Shown here one piece after another: positions 22,024 through 30,232 of a stretch of 64,000 nucleotides of DNA. The notes under the pieces are model-generated. The model was not told the origin of the DNA. It made no database searches and saw only the letters and a program-made list of their open reading frames with translations. The position numbers and the translations under genes were made by a program. Source of the stretch: Pseudolabrys sp. (lineage in GTDB: Bacteria; Pseudomonadota; Alphaproteobacteria; Rhizobiales; Xanthobacteraceae); assembly GCA_029980465.1 (NCBI GenBank), contig JARYIJ010000001.1, positions 2,553,501 to 2,617,500 on the forward strand. The letters run 5' to 3'. How positions within the stretch are numbered: the stretch's first letter is position 1; each line of letters opens with the position of its first letter.

Positions 22024-22827
22024 CTATTCGTTGAAACTGCCGAGTTGCATCAACATGTCGGCCACATCCTTGATGTCACCCTGAATCTCGTTGACGACGC
22101 TCAGCCGATCACGCTTGCGCAGCGCAAACAGCAATGCGGTGTGGCGATGCCCTTGCCACAAGGCCTTCTGTCGTGACAGCGACAGCGCTTGGAAGGGGCC
22201 GGTCTGCATCCACAACCCCTCGATCATCGGCAACAGCACTTCCGGCTGCGCTGCGCGATACAGTGTGAAGTGGAAATCCTTGTTGCGGGTGAGGATCTCG
22301 TCGACAGGCGCAGACTTGAGGGCGACGAGCATTTTTTTGTGGTCAGTCTCCAACTGACGCAGCAAGGCATCAGTCATGTTGTCACAGGCGTCGCCAGCGA
22401 CCATGCCCTCGAGCATCTGGCGCACTTGCGTCAGCTCAAAGAACTTGCGACGCGTCATACGCGGCACGATCACCTGCCGGTTAGGGAGCATTTGCAACGC
22501 CTGCTCGGCGATGAGTCTGTTTACTGCCTCCCGTACCGGCATTGCGCTCGTGCCCAATCGGCTGGCAAGCGTACGCAAGCTGACGCCTTCGCCTGGTCGG
22601 AAGCCGCCTGTGATCAAGAGTTGGCGCAGAGTCTGATAGACATGCTGGGAGACCGGCCCTATCGCCGCTGGCGCATCGTTTGTCGTCTTTTTGAGCGGAG
22701 CCGCTTTGGGCATAGCTCGCTTGATTGGCGTCATGAGGTCTTCAACGGCCAGTAGCATCTGCTTGTTTTTCACGCGGTATTGCTCGCAGCTGGATAAACC
22801 AAGAGCAACGGCTGCCCTTTTTGTCAT
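22024..22827 (-). CDS. GntR family transcriptional regulator, FadR/FCD subfamily
   Basis: About 267 residues: an N-terminal basic extension, a winged helix (VYQTLRQLLITGGFRPGEGVS, LRTLASRLGTSAMPVREAVNRL), then an FCD ligand-binding domain (FELTQVRQMLEGMVAG, HFTLYRAA, RHTALLFALRKRD) that usually binds an organic acid through a metal site. The ATG at 22827 is chosen because the open frame further upstream runs through the divergent promoter and its operator-like repeats. It heads the minus-strand F420 genes and faces the M24 catabolic operon, so it is the natural candidate regulator for both. Confidence 0.9.
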   Translation of the reverse strand: MTKRAAVALGLSSCEQYRVKNKQMLLAVEDLMTPIKRAMPKAAPLKKTTNDAPAAIGPVSQHVYQTLRQLLITGGFRPGEGVSLRTLASRLGTSAMPVREAVNRLIAEQALQMLPNRQVIVPRMTRRKFFELTQVRQMLEGMVAGDACDNMTDALLRQLETDHKKMLVALKSAPVDEILTRNKDFHFTLYRAAQPEVLLPMIEGLWMQTGPFQALSLSRQKALWQGHRHTALLFALRKRDRLSVVNEIQGDIKDVADMLMQLGSFNE

Positions 22828-22868
22828 GCTGTGTATTGTAGGCGCTTGACTCCTACTCCGTCCACGGG

Positions 22869-22892
22869 TGTGATCACAGTCTGTGATCACAG
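22869..22892. promoter_or_regulatory. Tandem palindromic operator in the gntR / M24 divergent promoter
   Basis: Two exact copies of TGTGATCACAG at 22869-22879 and 22882-22892; each holds the perfect palindrome TGTGATCACA and their centres are 13 bp apart. They lie 42-65 bp upstream of the gntR start and 48-71 bp upstream of the M24 start. Placement and symmetry fit binding of two GntR dimers that control both directions. The half-sites resemble CRP half-sites, but the spacing is too short for CRP. Confidence 0.75.
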
Positions 22893-22939
22893 TTTGAACG
22901 GCCCCGGGAAACCGACGCCGGACAGACCGAGGGATCGGG

Positions 22940-24073
22940 ATGCGTCGCGAGATCGTCGATAGACAACGGTACGCCATGGCCGGGCGCGGTCTCGATGCAA
23001 TCGTGTGCTGCTCGCCTGAAAACTTCGCTTATACGACTGGCTTCGTCGTTCCCTCGCAAGCGCTGCTGCGGCACCGCCATGCCATGTCGGTTGTCTCGGC
23101 TGATGGCAGCATCGCGCTGTTCGGCGTCGACATGGAAGAGTCAACCATCCACGCCAGGGCGCCGGAGGCTAAACTCGCGGTCTGGGCCGAATTCGACGAC
23201 AACGCGATGGAGGTGCTGGCGGACCTCCTAACGGAACTCGGCCTAGCCCAGGCGCGCATCGGCATCGAACTGGGCTACCTCCCGGCGGCCGACCTCGTCC
23301 GGCTGCAAGCCGCGCTGCCGGCGGCGACCTTCGTCGCCTCCGATGACGTTCTCGCGCGGCTACGCCAGCTCAAAACGCCGGATGAAGTTGCGTTGCTGCG
23401 AAAGCTGTCGCGCATCGCGGACCAAGCGATTGTCGATGCCCTCGCTGCAGTGAAAGGCGGTGACAGCGAAATGGACATCGCCGGGCACCTCACGCGCAAC
23501 GTCTATGCGCTGGGCGCCGAGCAGTTTAAGCTGTTGATCGTCGCTACTGGCGAACGCAGCCAGTTACCGAACGTCGGGCCGAGTGAACGTAGGCTGCAAC
23601 GTGGCGACGTCTGCCGGATCGAGATATTCTCCGTTATTGGTGGCTATCACGCCGGGGTCTGTCGCACCGCCGTGGTACAGGACGCGCCGCCGCACGCCGA
23701 GGAGGTGTGGCGGGTGCTGACGGACTGCAAGCACCTGATCCTGGATCGCATCAAGCCGGGTGCGAGTTGCCGCGAAATCTACGCCGCCTTCATCGAGAAG
23801 CTGACGGCGAAGAACCTGCCGCCAATCTCTTTCGTTGGCCACGGCATCGGGCTGTTCCTTCACGAGAACCCGTATCTCGGCCGCACGCCGATCATCGGCT
23901 CGACCGAGGACGCCGTGCTGGAAGCTGGCATGGTGCTCGGCTTCGAACCGCTCTGCTATCGCACAGGCTATGGGTTTGGAATGCAGAACAAGGACATGGT
24001 GGCAGTGACAGAAACCGGCTGCGAGCTCTTATCCAATTATGCTGACACCGATCGCCTATTGAGGATTGCATAG
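22940..24073 (+). CDS. M24 (pita-bread) family protein, creatinase-like, metal ligands degenerate
   Basis: 377 residues with a creatinase N-terminal domain (1-150) and a pita-bread domain (155-365). The catalytic-region His in GHGIG (300-304) is present, but ligands that aminopeptidase P uses for two metals are changed: the DxG...SDITR region reads RIEIFSVIGGYHAGVCRT (226-243), and the last Glu position reads NKDMV (350-354). Creatinase, a metal-free amidinohydrolase, also departs from the metalloenzymes. So hydrolysis of a small C-N compound is more likely than peptide cleavage, but the substrate is unknown. First gene of the operon facing gntR; the next gene overlaps or abuts its 3' end. 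Confidence 0.88.
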   Translation: MRREIVDRQRYAMAGRGLDAIVCCSPENFAYTTGFVVPSQALLRHRHAMSVVSADGSIALFGVDMEESTIHARAPEAKLAVWAEFDDNAMEVLADLLTELGLAQARIGIELGYLPAADLVRLQAALPAATFVASDDVLARLRQLKTPDEVALLRKLSRIADQAIVDALAAVKGGDSEMDIAGHLTRNVYALGAEQFKLLIVATGERSQLPNVGPSERRLQRGDVCRIEIFSVIGGYHAGVCRTAVVQDAPPHAEEVWRVLTDCKHLILDRIKPGASCREIYAAFIEKLTAKNLPPISFVGHGIGLFLHENPYLGRTPIIGSTEDAVLEAGMVLGFEPLCYRTGYGFGMQNKDMVAVTETGCELLSNYADTDRLLRIA

Positions 24074-24077
24074 CGCT

Positions 24078-25193
24078 ATGCCCGGCAAGATCAAAACAGT
24101 CGCCGTATTGGGAGCCGGCCACGGCGGATGCGCCGCAGCCGCCGATCTCACGGCGCGCGGCTTCACCGTGCGCTTGCATGCGCGGCGCGAGGCCGCGCTC
24201 GCTCCCCTCCGCGCAGCCGGCGGCATCACGGCCCGCGGCGTGCAGGAAGGGATGTTCCCGATCGAGCTGATGACGACGAATGTGGCGGAAGCCATTGCCG
24301 GCGCGGATATCATTATGCTCGTAGTGCCTTCCGTCGCGCATGAGTACTATGCCAAAGCGCTTGCGCCTTTGATCGACGGTAGCGTGCCGATCTTTCTCAA
24401 TCCCGGCCACACCGGCGGCGGCCTGCATTTTCTCAACGAATTGCGGCTGGCGGGCTACCGCGCCCCGGTGAAGACGGGTGAGACCGTGTCGCTTACCTAC
24501 GTCACCCGGATGGAAGGGCCGGCGACAGTCGGCATCTATTCGTACATTCGCAGCCTGCGGTTTGCTGCGCTTCCCGGCTGTTATGCCGACGAGGTGTTTG
24601 CCTCGGTTAACACGCTTTATCCGGAAACGGTCAAGGCCTCGAGCGTGTTGGAAAGCGCGTTGATCAACATGAACGCGGTGTTCCATCCACCAGGGATGAT
24701 CCTCAACGCCGGCTGGATCCAGCGCACCAATGGCAACTTTCTATTCTACAAGGAAGGTGTGACTGACGCGGTTGGGCGCGTCTGTCAGGCAGTTGATAAA
24801 GAACGCCTTGCGGTCGCCAAGGCGCTGGACGTTCCGGCGCGTCCTTTCCTCGATAGTTTCTACGCCGCAGGATTGACTACCCAGGCAGCGCGCGACAGCG
24901 GGTCGATCGCCCGCGCTTGCGAAGAGAGCGAACCAAACAAGACGATCAGGTCGCCGCCTTCGCTCGATCACCGCTATGTGCACGAGGATGTCGGCTATGG
25001 CTTGGTACCTTTCGCTGCATTCGGTCAACTCGCCGGAGTGCCGACCCCTGCGATCGACAGTTTGATCCGGCTTGCCTCGATCGCCACCGGCATCGATTAC
25101 GCCACGCAGGGCCTCACTCTCAGGAAGATGGGGCTCGAAGGCCTGAATATCGAAGCACTGCACCGTTTCATCGAAACTGGCGAAAGGACTTGA
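24078..25193 (+). CDS. NAD/NADP octopine/nopaline dehydrogenase family protein (copy 1)
   Basis: 371 residues: an N-terminal Rossmann domain (VAVLGAGHGGCAAAADL, residues 7-23) and a C-terminal octopine-dehydrogenase helical domain with the family His in MNAVFHPPG (about residue 200). Family members reduce or oxidise the C-N bond of opine-type N-(carboxyalkyl) amino acids. The ATG at 24078 lies just after the M24 stop; the ATG at 24066 would overlap it. A second copy is at 31382. In this operon an oxidising, catabolic role is likely. Not evidence of a Ti plasmid, as no other tumour-related gene is present. Confidence 0.87.
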   Translation: MPGKIKTVAVLGAGHGGCAAAADLTARGFTVRLHARREAALAPLRAAGGITARGVQEGMFPIELMTTNVAEAIAGADIIMLVVPSVAHEYYAKALAPLIDGSVPIFLNPGHTGGGLHFLNELRLAGYRAPVKTGETVSLTYVTRMEGPATVGIYSYIRSLRFAALPGCYADEVFASVNTLYPETVKASSVLESALINMNAVFHPPGMILNAGWIQRTNGNFLFYKEGVTDAVGRVCQAVDKERLAVAKALDVPARPFLDSFYAAGLTTQAARDSGSIARACEESEPNKTIRSPPSLDHRYVHEDVGYGLVPFAAFGQLAGVPTPAIDSLIRLASIATGIDYATQGLTLRKMGLEGLNIEALHRFIETGERT

Positions 25194-25202
25194 GTAAGAA
25201 CC

Positions 25203-26321
25203 ATGGCAGACCAGGTCATCGACAATCTGCGTGCGGAAATGAAGAAGGACCGCTTCGATGCGCTGGTCGCGCATTCGCTGGACAATGCAACGTACACGGC
25301 CGGCTTCCAGGTGCCGAGCCACGCGCAGAATCGCTTCCGTCGGACCATTACCGTGCTTGCGGGTGACCGGTTCGGCTGCCAGATCGTGGTCAACGTCGAG
25401 GAAGCACTGGCACGCGAGAAGTCACGCTTCAAGGATATCCGCAGTTACAACCAGTTCACCGAGAACCCGGCTGATCTGTTGGCCGATGCGCTGATCGAAG
25501 GCGGAGCCGAGAGCGCTCGCGTCGCGATCGAGCTCGATTACCTGCCGGCCATGGACTACATCCGGCTGTGTGAGCGCTTGCCCAAGGCGACGTTCGTACA
25601 CGCGCGCGATCTCTATTTCCGCACCCGCATGGTGAAGACGGATGACGAGATCGCAATCCTCAAGCAGATCGGCGAGCTGACCGAGCGCGTCGTTGCCGAG
25701 GTCATCGCTGGCCTGCGCCCCGGTGTCCGCGAACAGCAGGTCGGCGCCGAGATTATGAATCGCATGCTTGAAGCGGGCGCTGATGCCGTCTCCTATCAGG
25801 TCGGCTCCGGCATCCGCAGCGGAATCATCAACTGCAAGCCGACCGACAAGGTGATCGAAGCAGGCGACGTCGTCCGCATTGAGGTGCTCGGCGACAAGAA
25901 TGGCTATCGCTCCAACGTTACCCGCACGCTGGTCATAGGCAAGCCGACCAAGGAGCAAGAGCAGATCTGGTCGGTGCTCATTGCTGCCCGTGACAAATGC
26001 GAGGCGATGCTGAAGCCGGGGACCCGCGTGCCCGATCTGTGGAGTGCTTATCTCGAAGTATGCCGCGCCCACGATATCGAGCCGTCGCTCAAGTTTCTTG
26101 GTCACGGCATCGGTCGCACGATCCACGAGGAGCCGTACCTCACCGACACTCGACTCGTGGAGCTCAAGCCGGGTGTCACCCACACGATGGAACCGCTCTA
26201 TATGCTGCCTGGACGCATGGGCTTTCACGTCGAGGACATGTACCGCATCACAAATGACGGCTTTGAAAAGATGACTGGCCACCTGATGCCGAACGACAAG
26301 CTGATCGAAGTGGCCGTCTGA
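25203..26321 (+). CDS. M24 family protein, creatinase-like (copy 2)
   Basis: 372 residues, paralogous to the gene at 22940. The metal-ligand region reads RIEVLGDKNGYRSNVTRT (225-242), where the second Asp of the SDITR motif is Asn and the first has moved. The His of GHGIG (300-304), the Glu of MEP (329-331) and the Glu of VEDM (343-346) are kept. This partial ligand set differs from copy 1, so the two may act on different intermediates or form a heteromer. A ribosome-binding site is not obvious. It is nine bases downstream of the dehydrogenase and 17 upstream of the enolase-superfamily gene, in the same transcription unit. Confidence 0.88.
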   Translation: MADQVIDNLRAEMKKDRFDALVAHSLDNATYTAGFQVPSHAQNRFRRTITVLAGDRFGCQIVVNVEEALAREKSRFKDIRSYNQFTENPADLLADALIEGGAESARVAIELDYLPAMDYIRLCERLPKATFVHARDLYFRTRMVKTDDEIAILKQIGELTERVVAEVIAGLRPGVREQQVGAEIMNRMLEAGADAVSYQVGSGIRSGIINCKPTDKVIEAGDVVRIEVLGDKNGYRSNVTRTLVIGKPTKEQEQIWSVLIAARDKCEAMLKPGTRVPDLWSAYLEVCRAHDIEPSLKFLGHGIGRTIHEEPYLTDTRLVELKPGVTHTMEPLYMLPGRMGFHVEDMYRITNDGFEKMTGHLMPNDKLIEVAV

Positions 26322-26338
26322 GAGGAGCAACCCGTATA

Positions 26339-27496
26339 ATGAATATCACGGACGTCGAAACCCATCTGGTCAGCTTGCCGGTACGGCGGCGGCATACCTG
26401 GGCCGGCAACTACAGCCCCGTCGGCCAACGCTATGTGCTGGTTAAGCTGATCCTCGAGGACGGCACCTATGGTTGGGGAGAGGCGCAGGTCTTGAAGGAC
26501 TGGAGCGGCGAGTTCGGCGCGCGCTCGGGCGAGACGCCGGACACGACGCTGACTATCATCAAGGATTATCTCTTCCCTCTGCTCAAAGACGAGGACGTCA
26601 CTCGCTTCGAGCATCTCCATCTCAAGATGGACAAGTTCGTGAAGGGTTACCCTTATGCCAAGGCCGCGCTCGACGTCGCTATGCATGACGCGGTCGGCAA
26701 GCTCTACGGGGTGCCGGTCTACCAGCTTCTCGGGGGCCTGGTGCGTCGCGAGGTCGCGGTCGCGCATTCTATCGGCTTGATGGACACCGAGCCTGCGGTG
26801 AAAGAGGCGCAAGAGGTCTTCGACGAAGGCGTCACCTGCCTCAAGATCAAGGTCGGCATCGATCCAGAGCGTGACGTCGATTTAGTAAAGAAGATCCGTG
26901 CCGCGGTGCCGAAGATGCGTATCCGCGTCGACGCCAACCAGGGTTATCGAAGCTGGAAAGATGCTCTCCAGATCACCAAGCGTATGGCCGAGTATGGCAT
27001 CTGGTTCATGGAGCAGCCGGTCGAAGGGCTGGAAGCGATGGCGCGCGTCGCACAGGCGACTGACGTACCGATTATGGCGGACGAAGGCTGCTGGAACGCG
27101 TATGAACTATTGCGTCTCATCCGCCACGACGCCTGTGAGATGATCTCCTGCTACTACACCAAGGCCGGCGGCTTCCTAAAGGCCAAGTCGCTTCTGTCGC
27201 TCGCCTATACCGCGGGAATCCAGAGTGACGTCAATGGCTCGGCAGAGATGGGCATCGGCAATGCGGCCAACTTGCACGTCGCGGCGGCCAATGCGGCGGT
27301 GACCATTCCGGGCACTATCCCGATCACGCAGACCGCCGAAGTGCAACGCACTCGCATCGCCGGCCACAACTATCTCGACGACCTCATTGACGCTCCATTC
27401 GAATATCGCGACGGCCACCTGATCGTGCCCGACAAGCCCGGGCTCGGCGTTGATATCGATCCGAAGAAGCTCGAGAAGTATAGGGTCGGAGGCTGA
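26339..27496 (+). CDS. Mandelate racemase / muconate lactonizing enzyme family protein
   Basis: Enolase-superfamily enzyme, 385 residues, that abstracts a proton alpha to a carboxylate. Catalytic features seen: K-x-K at 169-171 (LKIKVG), metal ligands D198 (VDANQG), E225 (MEQP) and D248/E249 (ADEG), and K275 in YYTKAGG as the second acid/base. Two lysines facing the site are typical of the MLE/dipeptide epimerase side. It could racemise or dehydrate an amino- or hydroxy-acid piece of the imported substrate. RBS AGAGGAG lies just upstream. Confidence 0.92.
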   Translation: MNITDVETHLVSLPVRRRHTWAGNYSPVGQRYVLVKLILEDGTYGWGEAQVLKDWSGEFGARSGETPDTTLTIIKDYLFPLLKDEDVTRFEHLHLKMDKFVKGYPYAKAALDVAMHDAVGKLYGVPVYQLLGGLVRREVAVAHSIGLMDTEPAVKEAQEVFDEGVTCLKIKVGIDPERDVDLVKKIRAAVPKMRIRVDANQGYRSWKDALQITKRMAEYGIWFMEQPVEGLEAMARVAQATDVPIMADEGCWNAYELLRLIRHDACEMISCYYTKAGGFLKAKSLLSLAYTAGIQSDVNGSAEMGIGNAANLHVAAANAAVTIPGTIPITQTAEVQRTRIAGHNYLDDLIDAPFEYRDGHLIVPDKPGLGVDIDPKKLEKYRVGG

Positions 27497-27500
27497 TCAC

Positions 27501-28502
27501 ATGGCCGTCCGCTTCGGCGTTAGCTTCGACGGATTCGAGAGTACGGTGGCGGCGCTTGACATTGCGCGGCGGGTCGTCGCGGCCGGCGCCCGGCAACTCT
27601 GGATGGCCGAGCACATGGGCTATCGCGAGGCGATGGTCACAAGCATGGGCTTCCGCATGAACGATCCTGGCGCGGTGGTCGTACCCACTGCTGTTTCGCC
27701 GTATCTCTGGCATCCGAGCCCGACCGCTATGTCGCTTGCCACGCTGGCGGAGGTTGGCACGGCGCCGGTCGGCATCGCGGTTGGCGTAGGCAATCCGTTG
27801 TTCCTCGGCGAGTCCGGCAAGACCGTCGATAAGCCAGTCCGTGCGGTGCGGGAATTCGTCGAATGCCTGCGTCTGCTGTGGACCGGCGAGGCCGCCCGAT
27901 ACCAGGGCGAGATGTTCCAGCTCGCTGGAGCACGGTTGGGCTTCAAGCCGCCACAGCCGTTGATCATCTACGTTGCTGCCATGGGTGAGCAGATGCTGGC
28001 GCTCGGTGCGCGTATCGCCGACGGTATTGCACTGTCGGCCGGGCTTTCGGCGCAGTTCTGCAAGGTATCACTCGAGCGCGTCAGTGCGAGCGCGCGTGAG
28101 GCAGGGCGCGACCCCGCCGCACTCCGTCGCGCGTCCTATCTGTTCTTCGCCGTTTCGGAAGACGGCAAGACGGCATTCGATTTGGTGCGGCCGAAGCTCG
28201 CGTTTCTACTACGCAACAAGGCGCTGAAGGAGAACATCGAGACCACCGGTGTGCCGATTGACCAGGAGCGTATCATCGATGCTATCTCGCGCCGCGATAT
28301 GGCAGAGGCGACACGTCTTGTTTCGGACGATGCCGTCGAAGCGTTTTCCATTGCTGGCACGCCGCACGCGTGTCGTGACCGACTGCAGGCGTTTATCGAC
28401 AGCGGTATCAATGAACCGGTGTTAATGGTGATGGGCGAAAGAGCAGAACGCGAACTGGCACTGGCCTTCATCAGTGAGCAGACGAAAAACGCCGCAGCTT
28501 GA
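27501..28502 (+). CDS. LLM-class oxidoreductase, probably F420-dependent
   Basis: 333-residue TIM barrel of the luciferase-like superfamily (MAVRFGVSFDGF start; EHMGYREAM near 35; AVGVGNP near 95; PLIIYVAAMGEQMLALGARIADG near 155). The layout resembles Mer-type and other F420H2-dependent enzymes more than FMN-dependent monooxygenases. The linked F420 biosynthesis operon strongly supports F420 as the cofactor, by context rather than by a diagnostic residue. The ATG at 27501 follows the previous stop by four bases; an upstream extension to 27450 would overlap that gene. Likely the redox step of this catabolic operon. Confidence 0.9.
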   Translation: MAVRFGVSFDGFESTVAALDIARRVVAAGARQLWMAEHMGYREAMVTSMGFRMNDPGAVVVPTAVSPYLWHPSPTAMSLATLAEVGTAPVGIAVGVGNPLFLGESGKTVDKPVRAVREFVECLRLLWTGEAARYQGEMFQLAGARLGFKPPQPLIIYVAAMGEQMLALGARIADGIALSAGLSAQFCKVSLERVSASAREAGRDPAALRRASYLFFAVSEDGKTAFDLVRPKLAFLLRNKALKENIETTGVPIDQERIIDAISRRDMAEATRLVSDDAVEAFSIAGTPHACRDRLQAFIDSGINEPVLMVMGERAERELALAFISEQTKNAAA

Positions 28503-28604
28503 AACCATGCCGAAGCGAGTGAACATGCTGCGTTCGAATTGTCAGTTCTTCCATTCTCGTCCGTGCGGCATCGAGGCCGTCACGACCAGCGCATAGGTCG
28601 CAGA

Positions 28605-29387
28605 ATGGCAGGCGCGCCGCACATCCATATAGAAGACCTTAATCTCCACTATCGTACGAAGGGGAACGGGTCGGTAACGGCGCTACAGGGTGTGACGATC
28701 GACATTGCACCGCGCTCTTTCGTCAGTATCGTCGGACCCTCGGGTTGCGGCAAGACGACGTTGTTGAAAGTGCTGTCGGGCGTTCTGAGGCCATCCAGCG
28801 GCAAAGTGCTACTCGAGAATACGCCGATCGGCGAAACGGATTTGTCCGGCAAGGTCGGGTATGTATTCCAGCGCCCCCTGCTACTGCCATGGCGCACCGC
28901 GCTCGATAATGTGCTACTCACCACCGAGATCGCCCGAAAGGATATGCCGCTGGCGCAGCGCAAGGCCGAGGCGCGCGAATGGTTGAAGCTCACAGGCCTA
29001 GCGGGATTCGAGGATCGCCTCCCGCACGAACTATCCGGCGGCATGCAACAGCGTGTTTCTTTGTCGCGTGCGCTTGCCTTCCGCCCTTCGATCCTGATGA
29101 TGGATGAGCCGTTCGCCGCGCTCGACGAGATCACGCGCGAAACGATGCAGGAAGAGCTGCTCCGGCTCTGGAGCGTAACCGAGAGCACGGTCATCTTCAT
29201 TACTCACAGCATCAGCGAAGCCGTATTACTGTCCGAGCGCGTGATCGTGATGACCGCACGTCCGGGTCGTGTCGACGAGATCATCGATATTCCGTTCCCT
29301 CGGCCGCGAGATGAGGAGCTGCGCGGCCGACCAGAGTTCACCAGTCTGGTGCAGCACATTCGTCACAAGCTTCATCCGAGAGTGTAG
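28605..29387 (+). CDS. ABC transporter ATP-binding protein, NitT/TauT (SsuB) type
   Basis: 260 residues with Walker A GPSGCGKTT, Q-loop VFQRPLLLPW, signature LSGGMQQRVSLSRAL, Walker B ILMMDEPFAALDE and the switch His in FITHSISEA. Family members drive uptake of nitrate, taurine, alkanesulfonates, thiamine-pyrimidine precursors and similar small molecules. The ATG at 28605 is preferred over the open frame from 28539. It is followed by its permease and binding protein. Confidence 0.93.
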   Translation: MAGAPHIHIEDLNLHYRTKGNGSVTALQGVTIDIAPRSFVSIVGPSGCGKTTLLKVLSGVLRPSSGKVLLENTPIGETDLSGKVGYVFQRPLLLPWRTALDNVLLTTEIARKDMPLAQRKAEAREWLKLTGLAGFEDRLPHELSGGMQQRVSLSRALAFRPSILMMDEPFAALDEITRETMQEELLRLWSVTESTVIFITHSISEAVLLSERVIVMTARPGRVDEIIDIPFPRPRDEELRGRPEFTSLVQHIRHKLHPRV

Positions 29388-29403
29388 ATGGGGTCGGTGT
29401 GAC

Positions 29404-30180
29404 ATGAAGAACACCTTGGCTCGCATCGCCGGTCAGATCGGCGTATTCTTCGCTTTCTTCGCGCTTTGGGAGCTGGCGGTCGACCTTCTGCATGTGAAGC
29501 CGGTGATTTTGCCGCCGCCGAGCATGATCTTCGTCTCGATGGTCAAGCATTGGCTTTATCTCTTGCAGAACTCGTGGCCGACCTTCCTCGCGGTCAGCTT
29601 CGGCTTCGGCATTGCCGCGGTGCTCGGATTTGTCATCGCGATTGGTATTGCCTATTCGCGTTGGGTGAGTGAACTCACTTACCCGTTCCTGATCGCCGCG
29701 CAGGTTATTCCGAAGGTCGCGCTGGCGCCGCTGTTCCTCATCTGGTTTGGCTTTGGTTTGGCGCCCAAGGTGGTGATCGCCGCGCTGATTGCCTTCTTTC
29801 CCATCGTCATCAACACCGCGCGTGGACTGATGTCGGTTGAGCCAGAATTGATCCAGTACATGCGGTCACTTGGCGCGAATTGGCGAGAGATCTTCTTCAA
29901 GATCAGCCTGCCGTGGGCGCTTCCCTATATCTTCGCTTCGTTCCGCATCTCGATCACGCTCGCGGTGGTCGGTGCGGTGGTCGGCGAGTTCGTCTCGTCC
30001 GATACCGGGCTTGGTTATGTGATTTCGTATGCCAATACGTCGCTCGACACGGACGTCATGTTCGCCGGTATCTTCGTCTTGAGCGTTCTTGGTATGCTGC
30101 TTTTCCTCGTCGTCGTCTTGATCGAACGTCTCTTTCTCTCTTGGCAGGCCGCCGTTGAAGGCACGCCCGAGACGATGTGA
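29404..30180 (+). CDS. ABC transporter permease, NitT/TauT (SsuC) type
   Basis: 258-residue inner-membrane protein with about six transmembrane segments and the EAA loop LMSVEPELIQYMRSLGANWREIFFKISLP that contacts the ATPase. The start at 29404 (MKNTLARIAGQIGVFFAFF) is chosen over 29269, which would overlap the ATPase gene. It lies 16 bases after the ATPase gene and is completed by the binding protein that follows. Confidence 0.93.
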   Translation: MKNTLARIAGQIGVFFAFFALWELAVDLLHVKPVILPPPSMIFVSMVKHWLYLLQNSWPTFLAVSFGFGIAAVLGFVIAIGIAYSRWVSELTYPFLIAAQVIPKVALAPLFLIWFGFGLAPKVVIAALIAFFPIVINTARGLMSVEPELIQYMRSLGANWREIFFKISLPWALPYIFASFRISITLAVVGAVVGEFVSSDTGLGYVISYANTSLDTDVMFAGIFVLSVLGMLLFLVVVLIERLFLSWQAAVEGTPETM

Positions 30181-30232
30181 GGATGTTGTCGGCTGGAAAT
30201 CCCAGTACATTCAACAAGTGGGAGGACATACG

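Noticed and set aside
22869-22892. CRP site
   Set aside because: TGTGA and TCACA halves abut or overlap, whereas CRP needs a 6-bp spacer; tandem GntR sites fit better.
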